Part shown: one piece after another, positions 42,806 to 51,479 of the stretch
Numbering within the stretch: position 1 is the stretch's first letter
How the letters are laid out: each line of letters begins with the position of its first letter
Assembly (NCBI RefSeq): GCF_036884845.1
Contig: NZ_CP145732.1
Span: 2,356,001 to 2,420,000, forward strand
Source of the DNA: Pseudomonas sp. MAG733B
GTDB taxonomy: Bacteria; Pseudomonadota; Gammaproteobacteria; Pseudomonadales; Pseudomonadaceae
Reading direction: 5' to 3'
Length of the DNA stretch: 64,000 bases
Program-made: the position numbers and the translations under genes
Notes under the pieces: generated by a model
What the model was told of the DNA's origin: nothing
Database searches by the model: none
What the model saw: only the letters and a program-made list of their open reading frames with translations

Positions 42806-43150
42806 ATGAACAGGTCAACATTGACTGCTTTGACGGTGGCCGGATTGTTATCGCTGAGTTCATTAGCGGCGTATTCCGGCAGCGACGCACCCGTCGACAA
42901 GGGCGGGATGCCGCCGTCCACGGAAATGAATGCGGGCTCTGGGCCCGAGAATGCACTACCGCCGGGGTCGATTGGTGGTGGGAATGGTGGTGATGCAAAC
43001 GGGAGCAGCACTAGCCCGGGGTCAGGAAGTGGATCCATGAGTGGTGGGAGTTCGATGGGGAGCGACTCTGGGAGTGGGTCTGCAGGATCAGGTAGTTCGG
43101 AAGGGCGTGGTGGGACTTCGGGGAGTACAGACGGAAAGTCGGGTGGTTAG
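42806..43150 (+). CDS. Secreted Ser/Gly-rich low-complexity protein
   Basis: This 114-residue protein has a signal peptide (TLTALTVAGLLSLSSLAAYS). After it almost the whole chain is Gly, Ser, Asn and Asp in short irregular repeats. AAAGGAG lies just before the ATG at 42806, and a terminator follows. It is likely periplasmic or surface-exposed and unstructured. Its function is unknown. Confidence 0.6.
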   Translation: MNRSTLTALTVAGLLSLSSLAAYSGSDAPVDKGGMPPSTEMNAGSGPENALPPGSIGGGNGGDANGSSTSPGSGSGSMSGGSSMGSDSGSGSAGSGSSEGRGGTSGSTDGKSGG

Positions 43151-43175
43151 TTTGATATGGGTTATGAGTTGTTCG

Positions 43176-43199
43176 AGCCCGGCTGTAGCTGGGCTTTTT
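43176..43199 (+). terminator. Terminator of the small-protein cluster
   Basis: The stem AGCCCGGC/GCTGGGCT is followed by TTTTT, 26 bases after the Ser/Gly-rich gene. Confidence 0.8.
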
Positions 43200-43273
43200 G
43201 TGTGTTGTAGGGGGCGTAACTCGACCCTAGCACCCCATGCTAGGGCGCTAGCCGCAACTCACGCACATCCTGC

Positions 43274-43666
43274 TTATTGCTTCAAAGAGTCAATCCAGCA
43301 TTGGTAGAAATCCCTTTGTTGCTGAATATCATTTGTGATGTCTTCTTCTTCATAGTCGAAAATGTTAATCGAATCCTCCGACTCGCTTGGTCTTCCAAGA
43401 TGAAGCTCATAGGCCACTAATCCGGCAGACATTTGTGATGACATTCTCGATGGGTGAACGTTGAGTTTGGCTCCCTTGCATAAGAATTTTGTTTCTGGAA
43501 AGTCGGCTCGTAAGAGTCCGAGGCATTCATACAGATCTTGAGCTGTGTATGTTTTGCGTGAGCCATTTTCCATGACGAAGGTTAGCGTCCGCTTTTGTCG
43601 GTCGCATTCGATCACAGCCCTTTGTCTTACCCCATGAGTTGTAGTCGGTATCTCTATTGTTTTCAT
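43274..43666 (-). CDS. Presumed immunity protein of the Rhs toxin
   Basis: This 130-residue cytoplasmic acidic protein is encoded directly after the Rhs gene, whose stop codon it overlaps by four bases (ATGA). Position, size, low GC and lack of a signal peptide are what is expected of the antidote to the adjacent ADP-ribosyltransferase domain. No immunity family is recognised. An ATG two codons upstream is possible but would lie inside the Rhs coding region. Confidence 0.65.
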   Translation of the reverse strand: MKTIEIPTTTHGVRQRAVIECDRQKRTLTFVMENGSRKTYTAQDLYECLGLLRADFPETKFLCKGAKLNVHPSRMSSQMSAGLVAYELHLGRPSESEDSINIFDYEEEDITNDIQQQRDFYQCWIDSLKQ

Positions 43667-46600
43667 GGCCACTTCCTATGCGGGTTAGGGATTGAATAAC
43701 CTTCGTAGCTGCCATCGGCACGTACAGGGGTGACGCCGAGAATATCTTTGCTCTCTACTCCTCCCGGCATAGCAATTTCAACCTCTCTCTTGTGAGGTGA
43801 AAGAACGCCGAGCTTTTTGTTTACATCTATCCCACGAATATTTTTTATTGCATAAACGAACCCGTCTTCAAACCCGTGACCGGTTGCAAATTTTATAGCT
43901 TCCGTTTCGGAGGTGGAGGTACTGACAAAAAAGCTTGGAGGGTTTCGGTTATCCCGTGCGTGTAAAAAGATATCCATACTCTCTCCTAAAGGTTCAAATC
44001 CGGCTTCAAAGATCTCCCAAGACTCTCGTGAGTCTCCTCGATACAAGTAACGATTTTTTGGGGATGGAGAGGGCGTATTGGGCTCTCCAACATCAACCTT
44101 AGCCCCAGCAACACTGTCCGGCGCCGAGCAACCCGGCTTACTCGCCCCCGGACATTTCCCACTCAACCCCAACGGATCCACCCACCCCGTCGGATTCGGC
44201 GTGTACCGATACTGGTTGAGTCCGCCGGCCAGCTTCACCGGATCCGGCGTCAGATAGCGCCCGATATCCGGGTGGTAATAGCGGTGGCGGTTGTAGTGCA
44301 AGCCGCTTTCGGCGTCGAAGTATTGGCCCTGGAAGCGCAGCGGTTGTTCCAGCTGTTCGCCGCCGCCGTGGGTGATTTGGCTGACTTTGCCGTAGGCGGT
44401 GTATTTGGCCGACCAGACGATTTCGCCGCCGTAGTCGGTGAGTTCCTGCGGGGTGCCGAGGTGGTCCAGTTGGTAATAAAACGGGCAGGCTTTTTTCGGG
44501 CCTTTGCCGTCGAGCATGGCCAGCGGGCGGAAGCTGCCCGGTTCGTAGAGGTAGCTGCGGTAGTGGTTGGGGCCGCTTTCGGCGACGAGTTGGTCGCCTT
44601 GCCAGAAAAACTGCGTGGTCTGGCCGTCGACGGTTTTGTTGATGCGGCGGCCGAAGGCGTCGTAGCGGTAGCTCGCTGTGCGGCCGTCGGGCAAGGTGAG
44701 GCCGATCAGGCGGTGCTGGCCGTCGTAGCGGTATTCGGTGACGTCGTGGCCACGCCGTTCGCGGATCAGGTTGCCGTAGGCGTCGTAGTCGTAATGGCGG
44801 TCGGCGTGGCGGCGCAGGCGGTTGCCCTTGAGCTGCCAGGGGCCGGGGCGGTCGTGGATCAGCAGGTTGCCGGCCGGATCGTGAGTGAAGTTTTCCGGGG
44901 CCTGCTCGCGGGCGTGGCGCACGCCGGTCAGGCGGTCGAGCGGGTCGTACTGGTAGCGCCGTGGGCCGTGGCGCGTGTCGCTGATCTGTGCGAGGTTGCC
45001 GTTGGCGCTGTAGGCATAATCGCGGCGGTACAGCGGACGCTGGTTTTGCCTGACGGCATGAGCCTGCAAACGGCCCTGGTCGTCGTAGGCATAGTCGCTA
45101 TGCAGCAGGCCTTGTTGACGGCTTTTTTCACGACCGAATTCAAATTGATGATGGGTCAGTCGCGTGCCGTTCAGGTCGATGGCCGTCAGCGCCCCACCCT
45201 TGGCGCGGTGGTATTCAAGACGGCTGTTGTCCGGCAGACGCAGGTGCTTGAGCTGGCCGCTGACGTCGTAGCCATAACGCAGGGTGCCCCAGCCCTGATG
45301 TTCGGTGATCAGTCGGTCATGAACGTCGTACTCGAACTCCAGCGGGTGATCCTGGCCGTCATCGACGCTGACCAGCCGGCCCAATCCGTCGTAGCGGTAC
45401 TCGACCTTGACCCCGTCGGGCAGGGTTTTGACCAATAACCGTCCGGCGGCGTCGCGCTGGTAAGCGGTGATCAGTTGCGAGCCGTCATCGCCGAACTCGG
45501 TTTTCTCCAGCAAATGGCCATTGAGGTCGTAGGCATAGGCGGTGCGCCGGCCGTCGAAGCCGCTTTCCTGTCGGATCAAGCCGTTTGGTGTGTAGTCCAG
45601 CCGATAACGCTCGCCGACTTCGTTTTCGATCTCGGTCAACAGCAGCTGCGCGTGGTCGTAGCGGTACTTCAGTTCGCTGCCGTCGGGGTTGATCCGCCGA
45701 CTGACCAGGTGCAGATCGTCCGCGTACTCAAACCGGGTGACCCGCCCCAGTTCATCGGTTTCAGCGGTGATCCGGCCGTAGGCGTTGTAGCTGAACTGGC
45801 GACTGGCGCCGCTCGGCGCGGTCGTCTGCAACAGACGGCCGACGGCATCCCACTGGTAGCGGCTGACCCCGCCGTGTTCGTCCTCAGCCGTCGTCCGCCG
45901 CCCCAACGCATCGTAGGCAAACTGCCGGCGCCCGCCGTCGGGCAGGGTTTCGCTCAGCAACTGGCCGAGGTCGTTCCACTCGAACACATGGCGGCTGTGG
46001 TCCGGGTAACGGATCGCCAGCAAGCGCCCTTGTCCGTCGTACTCGTGGTAGGTGCTCTGGCCATCGGGATCGATCAGCCAGGTGACATCACCCTGGGCGT
46101 TGCGTTGGTAGGTCCACTTGGCCTTACCGCGATAACGCGCGTGCAGGAAAGCGTTGCGGTACTCGTAGGACGTCGGTTCGTCTTCCGGCGGAATCAGCGC
46201 GATCAGCCGTCCGAGCTCGTCGTAGCGGTATTCAGTGATCGCGCCGAGCGCGTCCTGCTCGGCGAGCAAACGGCCCTGTGCGTCGTAGGCCTTGTGCTGC
46301 TGACCGCCGTCGGCCGCGACCCGGCGCACCAGCCGTGCCTGCGAGTCGTGGAGGTAAACCTCTTCGCTGCCATCGGCGTGTTTCAGGACCACACCGCCGT
46401 CGCCGTCCCAGCGGTAACGGGTGTCCATCTGCGCAAACGAGGCCCAGTGGCGGATACATCGGGCAGCCTTGCCGGCCCTTTCCCACTCCCAGTAGAAACT
46501 CGCGCCACCGGCCAGCTGCCGTTGCAGGATCACCTGCTGCTCGTCGTAGTCGTAGCGTTCGCTTTCACCGGCGGCATTCGTCGCTTCGATCAATCGCCAG

Positions 46601-48522
46601 CGCGCGTCGTAGCGATAAGTCACCAGCGTCTGCTCGGTGCGCCAGGCCGGCGGCTGGTCGTCGCCGAGGTGAAAGCGCTGGTAGTCGACGGCGACCAAAT
46701 GGTTACGCTCGTAACGCAACCACAGGCAACGCCCGGCGCCGTTGTCCAGGCGCTGAATGCACCCGGAAAAATCGCGCTGCACGCTCAGACGATTGCCATA
46801 GGCATCGCTGATCGCGCTCAAGCGCCCACCCAGAAAATGGAAAAAGCGCACCGACTCGCCGGCCAAGGCGACAACCAGTTCCTCCGGCTCCTCGCCAAGG
46901 TAGATCGCCGCCCGCGACAGGCTGTTGTGGATCGCCGGACGCGTCAGGCTCGGCAGCGGAAACGGCGTGCGACGGTTTTCCGCATCGATCCAGGTGACCG
47001 TGTCGCCGTCGATTTCCAGGCGCTGGGCCAGCGAATGGTTCCAGCCAAAACCGAGGCCGCCGTCGAGTTCCACGGCGCTGGTGCGATACAAACGGGTGAA
47101 CTCGAACGGCAGCAGCCCATCCAGCACACCGTCAGTCAGGGTCAACAGTTCTTCGCCGCTGACCAGCGATACCGGGCAGCCATGGGTGGCGGTGCGATCC
47201 GCGGAATCGGCGCTGTCGCCGTTGGGGTTTTTCGCCTGAACAGGAACATCATCCCGATGTTCCTGCCGGCCCAGCCGAGTCTTGGCTTCGGATTTATTGC
47301 GAGCAATGGCGACCGGATTGTCCACCAATACATCCGCTGCTCCTGCCGCACTGATCTGCAGAGGCACCGCTGGCGCAGGCCTCAGCTGCGCGTTCCGGGC
47401 ATTGAGCATCAACGGCTTGAGTGCGCTCGCATGAGTGGTCAGGTCAGAGCGCCTCGCCAGCTCCGACAGCCGTAAACCCGCCGCAGCCAACCAACGCCGA
47501 GCACGCTCGGACTTGATCTTGTTGAGCACCTTGGCGCTGATGCCGAGCCTCAAGCCTGTAGGACCGGTCAAGCGCACCAGCAGGAAACTGATCAACAGCT
47601 CTGTGCGAACTTGCGCCACGACTTCAGCGATGTATTGCGGCGGCAGCATCCGCAGCCAACTGGTGAAAGCCGCCAGATGAATGAACATCAATGGCTCGTC
47701 GCTAAGCACCAGCAACACATTGGCGATGGTTTCGGACGACGCCTTCAGCAGCGCCTCAACCTCCGCTTCGCTCAAGTACTCCAGGAGCTTTTCGCTATTG
47801 GCCTGGAGGTCGGAGATCAGGGCGTAGAGCTGCTTAACGTCATCCCACAAACCGTGCAGCGAGTTCTCGAAACCGCGCCAGTCAGCGCGTTGCAGCATGC
47901 CGTAGCGTTCAACGAAGTCTGCCTGGGAAAACCCGGCCCACAACGGTTGAAACTCGGTGCTCCATTCATTGCGCAACCAGCCCTCAAGCTCGCCGAGGAC
48001 GCCCTGATAGGAGTCGTAAAGCGTCTTGACGTGATCGCGGGTGACGTTGGGAAAAAAGGTGATGCGATAGCGATCGCCGCGCCAGCAGTCGGCGACTTCA
48101 AGGATGCCGCTGGGGCCGATGGTTTTATGAATCGGTTTGCCATATTGCGGTTGGCCCTGGCCTTCATTGAGTAACGGCTCAAGCATCACCGGCGTATTAC
48201 CGATGGGCACGAAGCGCGCGGCTTCAAACATGTGCACCAGGGTCAGCGGGCCGTTGGCCGGGCACATGGCAACCGTTGAACTGACGGGAGTGGTGGATTT
48301 TTTCGGTGCGCTGAGGCGGACTTCATGGCCGACCTCGAACACCTGCTCGACATCCAGCGTCCCGCCCGCCCAGAAGTTTTCCGCCCAGGCTTCGTAATCG
48401 TTGAGACAGAGACGGAAATCACCGAGCAGCGCTTCGATGTCCGGCTGCTGCGGGTTCATCGCAGCCATCACCAGCAAGCCGATGGTGTTGTTCAGGGCCA
48501 GCAGCTTGTCGGGATCGAACAT
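43663..48522 (-). CDS. Rhs-family polymorphic toxin with C-terminal ADP-ribosyltransferase
   Basis: The protein has 1619 residues. Residues 1-450 are an N-terminal region with helical segments. About 455-1440 is the Rhs/YD-repeat shell, ending in the conserved core region (GRYLTPDPVKLAGGLNQY, then VDPLGL near 1450). The variable tip (1455-1619) shows the signature of R-S-E class ADP-ribosyltransferases: LYRGDS (Arg1495), FVSTSTS (1534-1536) and an ExE pair (Glu1580, Glu1582). It would transfer ADP-ribose from NAD to a target in a competitor. Export by a type VI system is likely, but no VgrG or PAAR gene is in the window. The tip is visibly poorer in GC than the shell. Confidence 0.88.
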   Translation of the reverse strand: MFDPDKLLALNNTIGLLVMAAMNPQQPDIEALLGDFRLCLNDYEAWAENFWAGGTLDVEQVFEVGHEVRLSAPKKSTTPVSSTVAMCPANGPLTLVHMFEAARFVPIGNTPVMLEPLLNEGQGQPQYGKPIHKTIGPSGILEVADCWRGDRYRITFFPNVTRDHVKTLYDSYQGVLGELEGWLRNEWSTEFQPLWAGFSQADFVERYGMLQRADWRGFENSLHGLWDDVKQLYALISDLQANSEKLLEYLSEAEVEALLKASSETIANVLLVLSDEPLMFIHLAAFTSWLRMLPPQYIAEVVAQVRTELLISFLLVRLTGPTGLRLGISAKVLNKIKSERARRWLAAAGLRLSELARRSDLTTHASALKPLMLNARNAQLRPAPAVPLQISAAGAADVLVDNPVAIARNKSEAKTRLGRQEHRDDVPVQAKNPNGDSADSADRTATHGCPVSLVSGEELLTLTDGVLDGLLPFEFTRLYRTSAVELDGGLGFGWNHSLAQRLEIDGDTVTWIDAENRRTPFPLPSLTRPAIHNSLSRAAIYLGEEPEELVVALAGESVRFFHFLGGRLSAISDAYGNRLSVQRDFSGCIQRLDNGAGRCLWLRYERNHLVAVDYQRFHLGDDQPPAWRTEQTLVTYRYDARWRLIEATNAAGESERYDYDEQQVILQRQLAGGASFYWEWERAGKAARCIRHWASFAQMDTRYRWDGDGGVVLKHADGSEEVYLHDSQARLVRRVAADGGQQHKAYDAQGRLLAEQDALGAITEYRYDELGRLIALIPPEDEPTSYEYRNAFLHARYRGKAKWTYQRNAQGDVTWLIDPDGQSTYHEYDGQGRLLAIRYPDHSRHVFEWNDLGQLLSETLPDGGRRQFAYDALGRRTTAEDEHGGVSRYQWDAVGRLLQTTAPSGASRQFSYNAYGRITAETDELGRVTRFEYADDLHLVSRRINPDGSELKYRYDHAQLLLTEIENEVGERYRLDYTPNGLIRQESGFDGRRTAYAYDLNGHLLEKTEFGDDGSQLITAYQRDAAGRLLVKTLPDGVKVEYRYDGLGRLVSVDDGQDHPLEFEYDVHDRLITEHQGWGTLRYGYDVSGQLKHLRLPDNSRLEYHRAKGGALTAIDLNGTRLTHHQFEFGREKSRQQGLLHSDYAYDDQGRLQAHAVRQNQRPLYRRDYAYSANGNLAQISDTRHGPRRYQYDPLDRLTGVRHAREQAPENFTHDPAGNLLIHDRPGPWQLKGNRLRRHADRHYDYDAYGNLIRERRGHDVTEYRYDGQHRLIGLTLPDGRTASYRYDAFGRRINKTVDGQTTQFFWQGDQLVAESGPNHYRSYLYEPGSFRPLAMLDGKGPKKACPFYYQLDHLGTPQELTDYGGEIVWSAKYTAYGKVSQITHGGGEQLEQPLRFQGQYFDAESGLHYNRHRYYHPDIGRYLTPDPVKLAGGLNQYRYTPNPTGWVDPLGLSGKCPGASKPGCSAPDSVAGAKVDVGEPNTPSPSPKNRYLYRGDSRESWEIFEAGFEPLGESMDIFLHARDNRNPPSFFVSTSTSETEAIKFATGHGFEDGFVYAIKNIRGIDVNKKLGVLSPHKREVEIAMPGGVESKDILGVTPVRADGSYEGYSIPNPHRKWP

Positions 48523-48770
48523 TCGCGGTCTTTCGCTCGAGTGAAGAGGGAGCGCGAAACTCTGCGATGGATCAATCGAGAAAGAAGTCGGGAAAAACGG
48601 TATTTGGCGTAGGGCGAATCGCTAAATCATCGATATCGCGTCTGCGCGGCTCGGGTTTTGCCCGTTGCTCCATGTCGCCGCCGCCCGCTATGCTGCTGAA
48701 CCCTTTAATCAATCACGGAGCCGGCCGCACCTGAGCCGCCTGGGATGTCATTGAAAACGGATCAGATGCG

Positions 48771-49466
48771 ATGAATGCAGCGCTGGATGAGTTCGGCCCG
48801 ATCAAGGCCGTGATTTTCGATATGGACGGCTTGCTGCTGGATACCGAGGGCATTTACACCGAGGTGACGTCGATCATTGCCGGGCGTTACGGGCGGACCT
48901 TCGACTGGAGCCTCAAGCAACACATCATCGGTCGCGGTGCTGGTGACCTCGCACGTTATGTGGTCGAGGCGCTGGAATTGCCGATTACAGCCGAAGAGTT
49001 TCTGCTGATCCGCGAGCCGTTGATGCGCGAGCGTTTTCCTACAGCGCAGGCGATGCCTGGCGCACAGGAACTGGTCCGGCATCTGAAGGCTCACAACATT
49101 CCCATTGCGGTGGGCACCAGTTCGTCGAGTCAGTCGTTCGGCCAGAAAACCACGTTGCACCGCGACTGGTTCTCTATGTTCGATTTCATCGTCACTGCCG
49201 ATGATCCGGAAGTCGGCGCGGCCAAACCAGCGCCGGACATCTTCCTCACCGCAGCGCGGCGTTTGGGTGTCGCACCGCAGGATTGCCTGGTGTTCGAGGA
49301 TTCGCCGTTCGGTGTCACGGCGGCGAAAGCGGCGGGGATGACGGCGATTGCGATTCCGGATGCGGCCATGGCCGATGAAAAATACGCACACGCCGATGGC
49401 ATTCTTCGTACGCTGAAAGCCTTCAAGCCGAGTGCGTTTGGCTTGCCGGCGCTTGAGTGGGCGTGA
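48771..49466 (+). CDS. HAD-superfamily hydrolase (subfamily IA)
   Basis: This 231-residue phosphatase-type protein has motif I IFDMDGLLLDTE, motif II VGTSSS, motif III around KPAPDIF and motif IV VFEDSPFGV. The cap is helical, as in beta-phosphoglucomutase and pseudouridine- or glycerol-phosphatases. The real substrate cannot be fixed from the sequence. It is divergent from the Rhs gene, with a weak ribosome binding site. Confidence 0.85.
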   Translation: MNAALDEFGPIKAVIFDMDGLLLDTEGIYTEVTSIIAGRYGRTFDWSLKQHIIGRGAGDLARYVVEALELPITAEEFLLIREPLMRERFPTAQAMPGAQELVRHLKAHNIPIAVGTSSSSQSFGQKTTLHRDWFSMFDFIVTADDPEVGAAKPAPDIFLTAARRLGVAPQDCLVFEDSPFGVTAAKAAGMTAIAIPDAAMADEKYAHADGILRTLKAFKPSAFGLPALEWA

Positions 49467-49474
49467 CACGGAAA

Positions 49475-49566
49475 ATGTGGGAGCGGGCTTGCTCGCGAAG
49501 AGGGAGTATCAGTCGACACTTATGTTGACTGATTCACCGCTTTCGCGAGCAAGCCCGCTCCCACAT
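49475..49566. repeat. REP/BIME inverted repeat
   Basis: The arms ATGTGGGAGCGGGCTTGCTC and its complement flank a linker with AGTCGACACTTATGTTGACT. That linker is nearly the same as the linker of the copy at 7677. Confidence 0.88.
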
Positions 49567-49585
49567 TTGGATTGCGTTTAACTCA

Positions 49586-50332
49586 TCAGGCGCCAAAACC
49601 ACCGTCGATGGTCAGGCTCGCACCCGTGATATAGCCGGCCTCGGGACCGACGAGGTAGGCGACGAAACTGGCGATCTCTTCGGCTTTGCCATAACGCCCT
49701 ACAGCCATCAGCGGGATCAGGCTGTCGGCGAAGTCGCCATCGGCCGGGTTCATGTCGGTATCGACCGGGCCCGGTTGCATGTTGTTGATGGTGATGCCTT
49801 TAGGGCCGAGGTCACGGGCCAGGCCCTTGGTCAGGCCGACCAGCGCCGATTTGCTCATGGCGTACGGGCCGCCACCCGCGAAGGGCATGCGATCGGCGTT
49901 GGTGCTGCCGATGTTGATGATCCGGCCGCCCTCGGTCATGTGTTTGGCCGCGGCCTGGGTGGCGATGAACACGCTGCGTACGTTGATGGCCAGGGTCTGG
50001 TCGAAATCTTCGAGTTTGAAATCTTCCAGCGGCGCAACGGCCAGCACACCAGCGTTGTTGACCAGGATATCCAGTCGACCAAAGGTCTCTACCGTCGCGG
50101 TTACGGCGTTGCGAATGGCTTCGGCATCGGCACTGTCAGCCTTGATGGCCAGGGCCTTGCCGCCGTTGGCGATGATGGTGTTTTGCAGTTCTTCAGCCTT
50201 TGCCGTGGAGCTGACGTAGGTGAAGGCAACGGTCGCGCCTTCAGCGGCCAGGCGTTTGACAATGGCTGCGCCGATGCCCCGGGAACCGCCTTGAATCAAT
50301 GCCACTTTGCCGCTGAGGTTCTGAGTAGTCAT
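49586..50332 (-). CDS. SDR-family oxidoreductase (3-oxoacyl-ACP reductase-like)
   Basis: This 248-residue Rossmann-fold enzyme has the nucleotide motif GGSRGIGAAIVKRL near residues 12-25, NNAG in LVNNAGVLA, a catalytic Ser in NIGSTNA, and the YAMSK Tyr/Lys pair. NADP preference is suggested by Arg in the Gly motif. The ATG at 50332 has GGAG seven bases upstream. It is divergent from a LysR-type gene that probably controls it. The substrate is unknown. Confidence 0.88.
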   Translation of the reverse strand: MTTQNLSGKVALIQGGSRGIGAAIVKRLAAEGATVAFTYVSSTAKAEELQNTIIANGGKALAIKADSADAEAIRNAVTATVETFGRLDILVNNAGVLAVAPLEDFKLEDFDQTLAINVRSVFIATQAAAKHMTEGGRIINIGSTNADRMPFAGGGPYAMSKSALVGLTKGLARDLGPKGITINNMQPGPVDTDMNPADGDFADSLIPLMAVGRYGKAEEIASFVAYLVGPEAGYITGASLTIDGGFGA

Positions 50333-50400
50333 ATCGATCTCCAAGTCCCGAGGCGAGATGTCCCGGTTGATGGAGCCTAGTATCGATTCAGGATTGCAGG

Positions 50401-50435
50401 CTGTGTAGACGGTAATTGCTATAGTCTGTGTAAAC
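50401..50435. promoter_or_regulatory. Direct-repeat operator candidate between the SDR and LysR genes
   Basis: CTGTGTAGAC (50401) and CTGTGTAAAC (50426) are ten-base direct repeats 25 bases apart, in the 125-base gap between the divergent genes. LysR-type regulators commonly bind here. A TATAGTG box follows. Confidence 0.4.
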
Positions 50436-50457
50436 CAGAAGTTTATAGTGATGCGCC

Positions 50458-51384
50458 ATGGAAACCTTCAGCAGTATCGAATGCTTTGTACGCAGTGCCG
50501 AAGTCGGCAGCTTCGCCGAAGCCGCGCGGCGCTTGAGTCTGACGCCGGCGGCGGTGGGTAAAAGCGTCGCCAAACTGGAAGCACGACTGGGTGTGCGGCT
50601 GTTTCAGCGCAGCACTCGCAGCCTGACGCTGACCGAGGCCGGTCAGTTGTTCTTGAGTCAGGTCAGTGCCAGCCTGACGACCATCCAGAACGCCGTGGCC
50701 CATCTGGCCAACGCCGAAGGGCGGCCGGCGGGGACTTTGAAAGTCAGCATGGGCACGGTGTTCGGGAGGTTATATGTCGTGCCGCTGCTTGGCGAGTTTC
50801 TACGGCGCTTTCCGGCGATCAATCCGGACTGGCATTTCGACAATCGTCAGGTCGACCTGATCGGCCAGGGTTTCGATGCGGCGATTGGTGGTGGCTTTGA
50901 GCTGCCCCAAGGCGTAGTTGCACGCAAGCTGGCACCGGCGCATCGGGTGTTGCTGGCTTCTGCAGATTATCTTGCGCGACATGAAGCGATCACGGAGCCG
51001 GAGGATCTTCAGCATCACGACGGCATCCTGATCCGGTCGCCGCAAACCGGACGCGTGCGTTCCTGGCAGTTGATCGGCCGCAGCCCCCAACACTGCCGCC
51101 CGTTGATGATCAAGGCGCGAATGACCATGAGCGATTCGGATGCGGCATGCGCCGCAGCAGCACAAGGCCTGGGCATTGCGCTTGTGAGCATGCCGTTCGC
51201 GGTGAATTATCTGGAGGCGGGCACGTTGCAGCGAGTCTTGCCGGACTGGTACATCGATGACGGCAGTATTTCGATCTACTACGCGGAGCACAAACTGCTG
51301 CCGGGCAAGACCCGGGCGTTTGTCGATTTCATTATTGAGCAGTTTGCGGAGCAGGGGTTGGGGCAGAGGTTCAGTGCAATTTGA
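50458..51384 (+). CDS. LysR-type transcriptional regulator
   Basis: This 308-residue protein has the N-terminal winged helix-turn-helix (SSIECFVRSAEVGSFAEAAR, then LSLTPAAVGKSVAKLE) and a C-terminal co-inducer-binding domain from about residue 90. It belongs to the CrgA-like group of LysR proteins often found divergent from the oxidoreductase genes they regulate. No good ribosome binding site precedes the ATG at 50458. The effector is unknown. Confidence 0.9.
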   Translation: METFSSIECFVRSAEVGSFAEAARRLSLTPAAVGKSVAKLEARLGVRLFQRSTRSLTLTEAGQLFLSQVSASLTTIQNAVAHLANAEGRPAGTLKVSMGTVFGRLYVVPLLGEFLRRFPAINPDWHFDNRQVDLIGQGFDAAIGGGFELPQGVVARKLAPAHRVLLASADYLARHEAITEPEDLQHHDGILIRSPQTGRVRSWQLIGRSPQHCRPLMIKARMTMSDSDAACAAAAQGLGIALVSMPFAVNYLEAGTLQRVLPDWYIDDGSISIYYAEHKLLPGKTRAFVDFIIEQFAEQGLGQRFSAI

Positions 51385-51409
51385 GCATGGCTGTAGACCG
51401 AGGTGTGGC

Positions 51410-51465
51410 CATCGCCAGCAGGCTGGCTCCCACAAAAGCTGTGGGAGCCGGGCTTGCCCGCGATG
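51410..51465. repeat. Compact REP pair
   Basis: The opposed units CATCGCCAGCAGGCTGGCTC and GTGGGAGCCGGGCTTGCCCG end in CGATG and are separated by only a few bases. It lies between the convergent LysR and racemase genes. Confidence 0.75.
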
Positions 51466-51479
51466 AACGATAACGCGGT

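Noticed and set aside
45475..47475. 666-codon open frame on the plus strand antisense to the Rhs gene
   Set aside because: It is a mirror of the GC-rich, repetitive Rhs coding sequence and lacks domain-like features. The Rhs frame on the opposite strand is clearly real. The same applies to 44272-45438.
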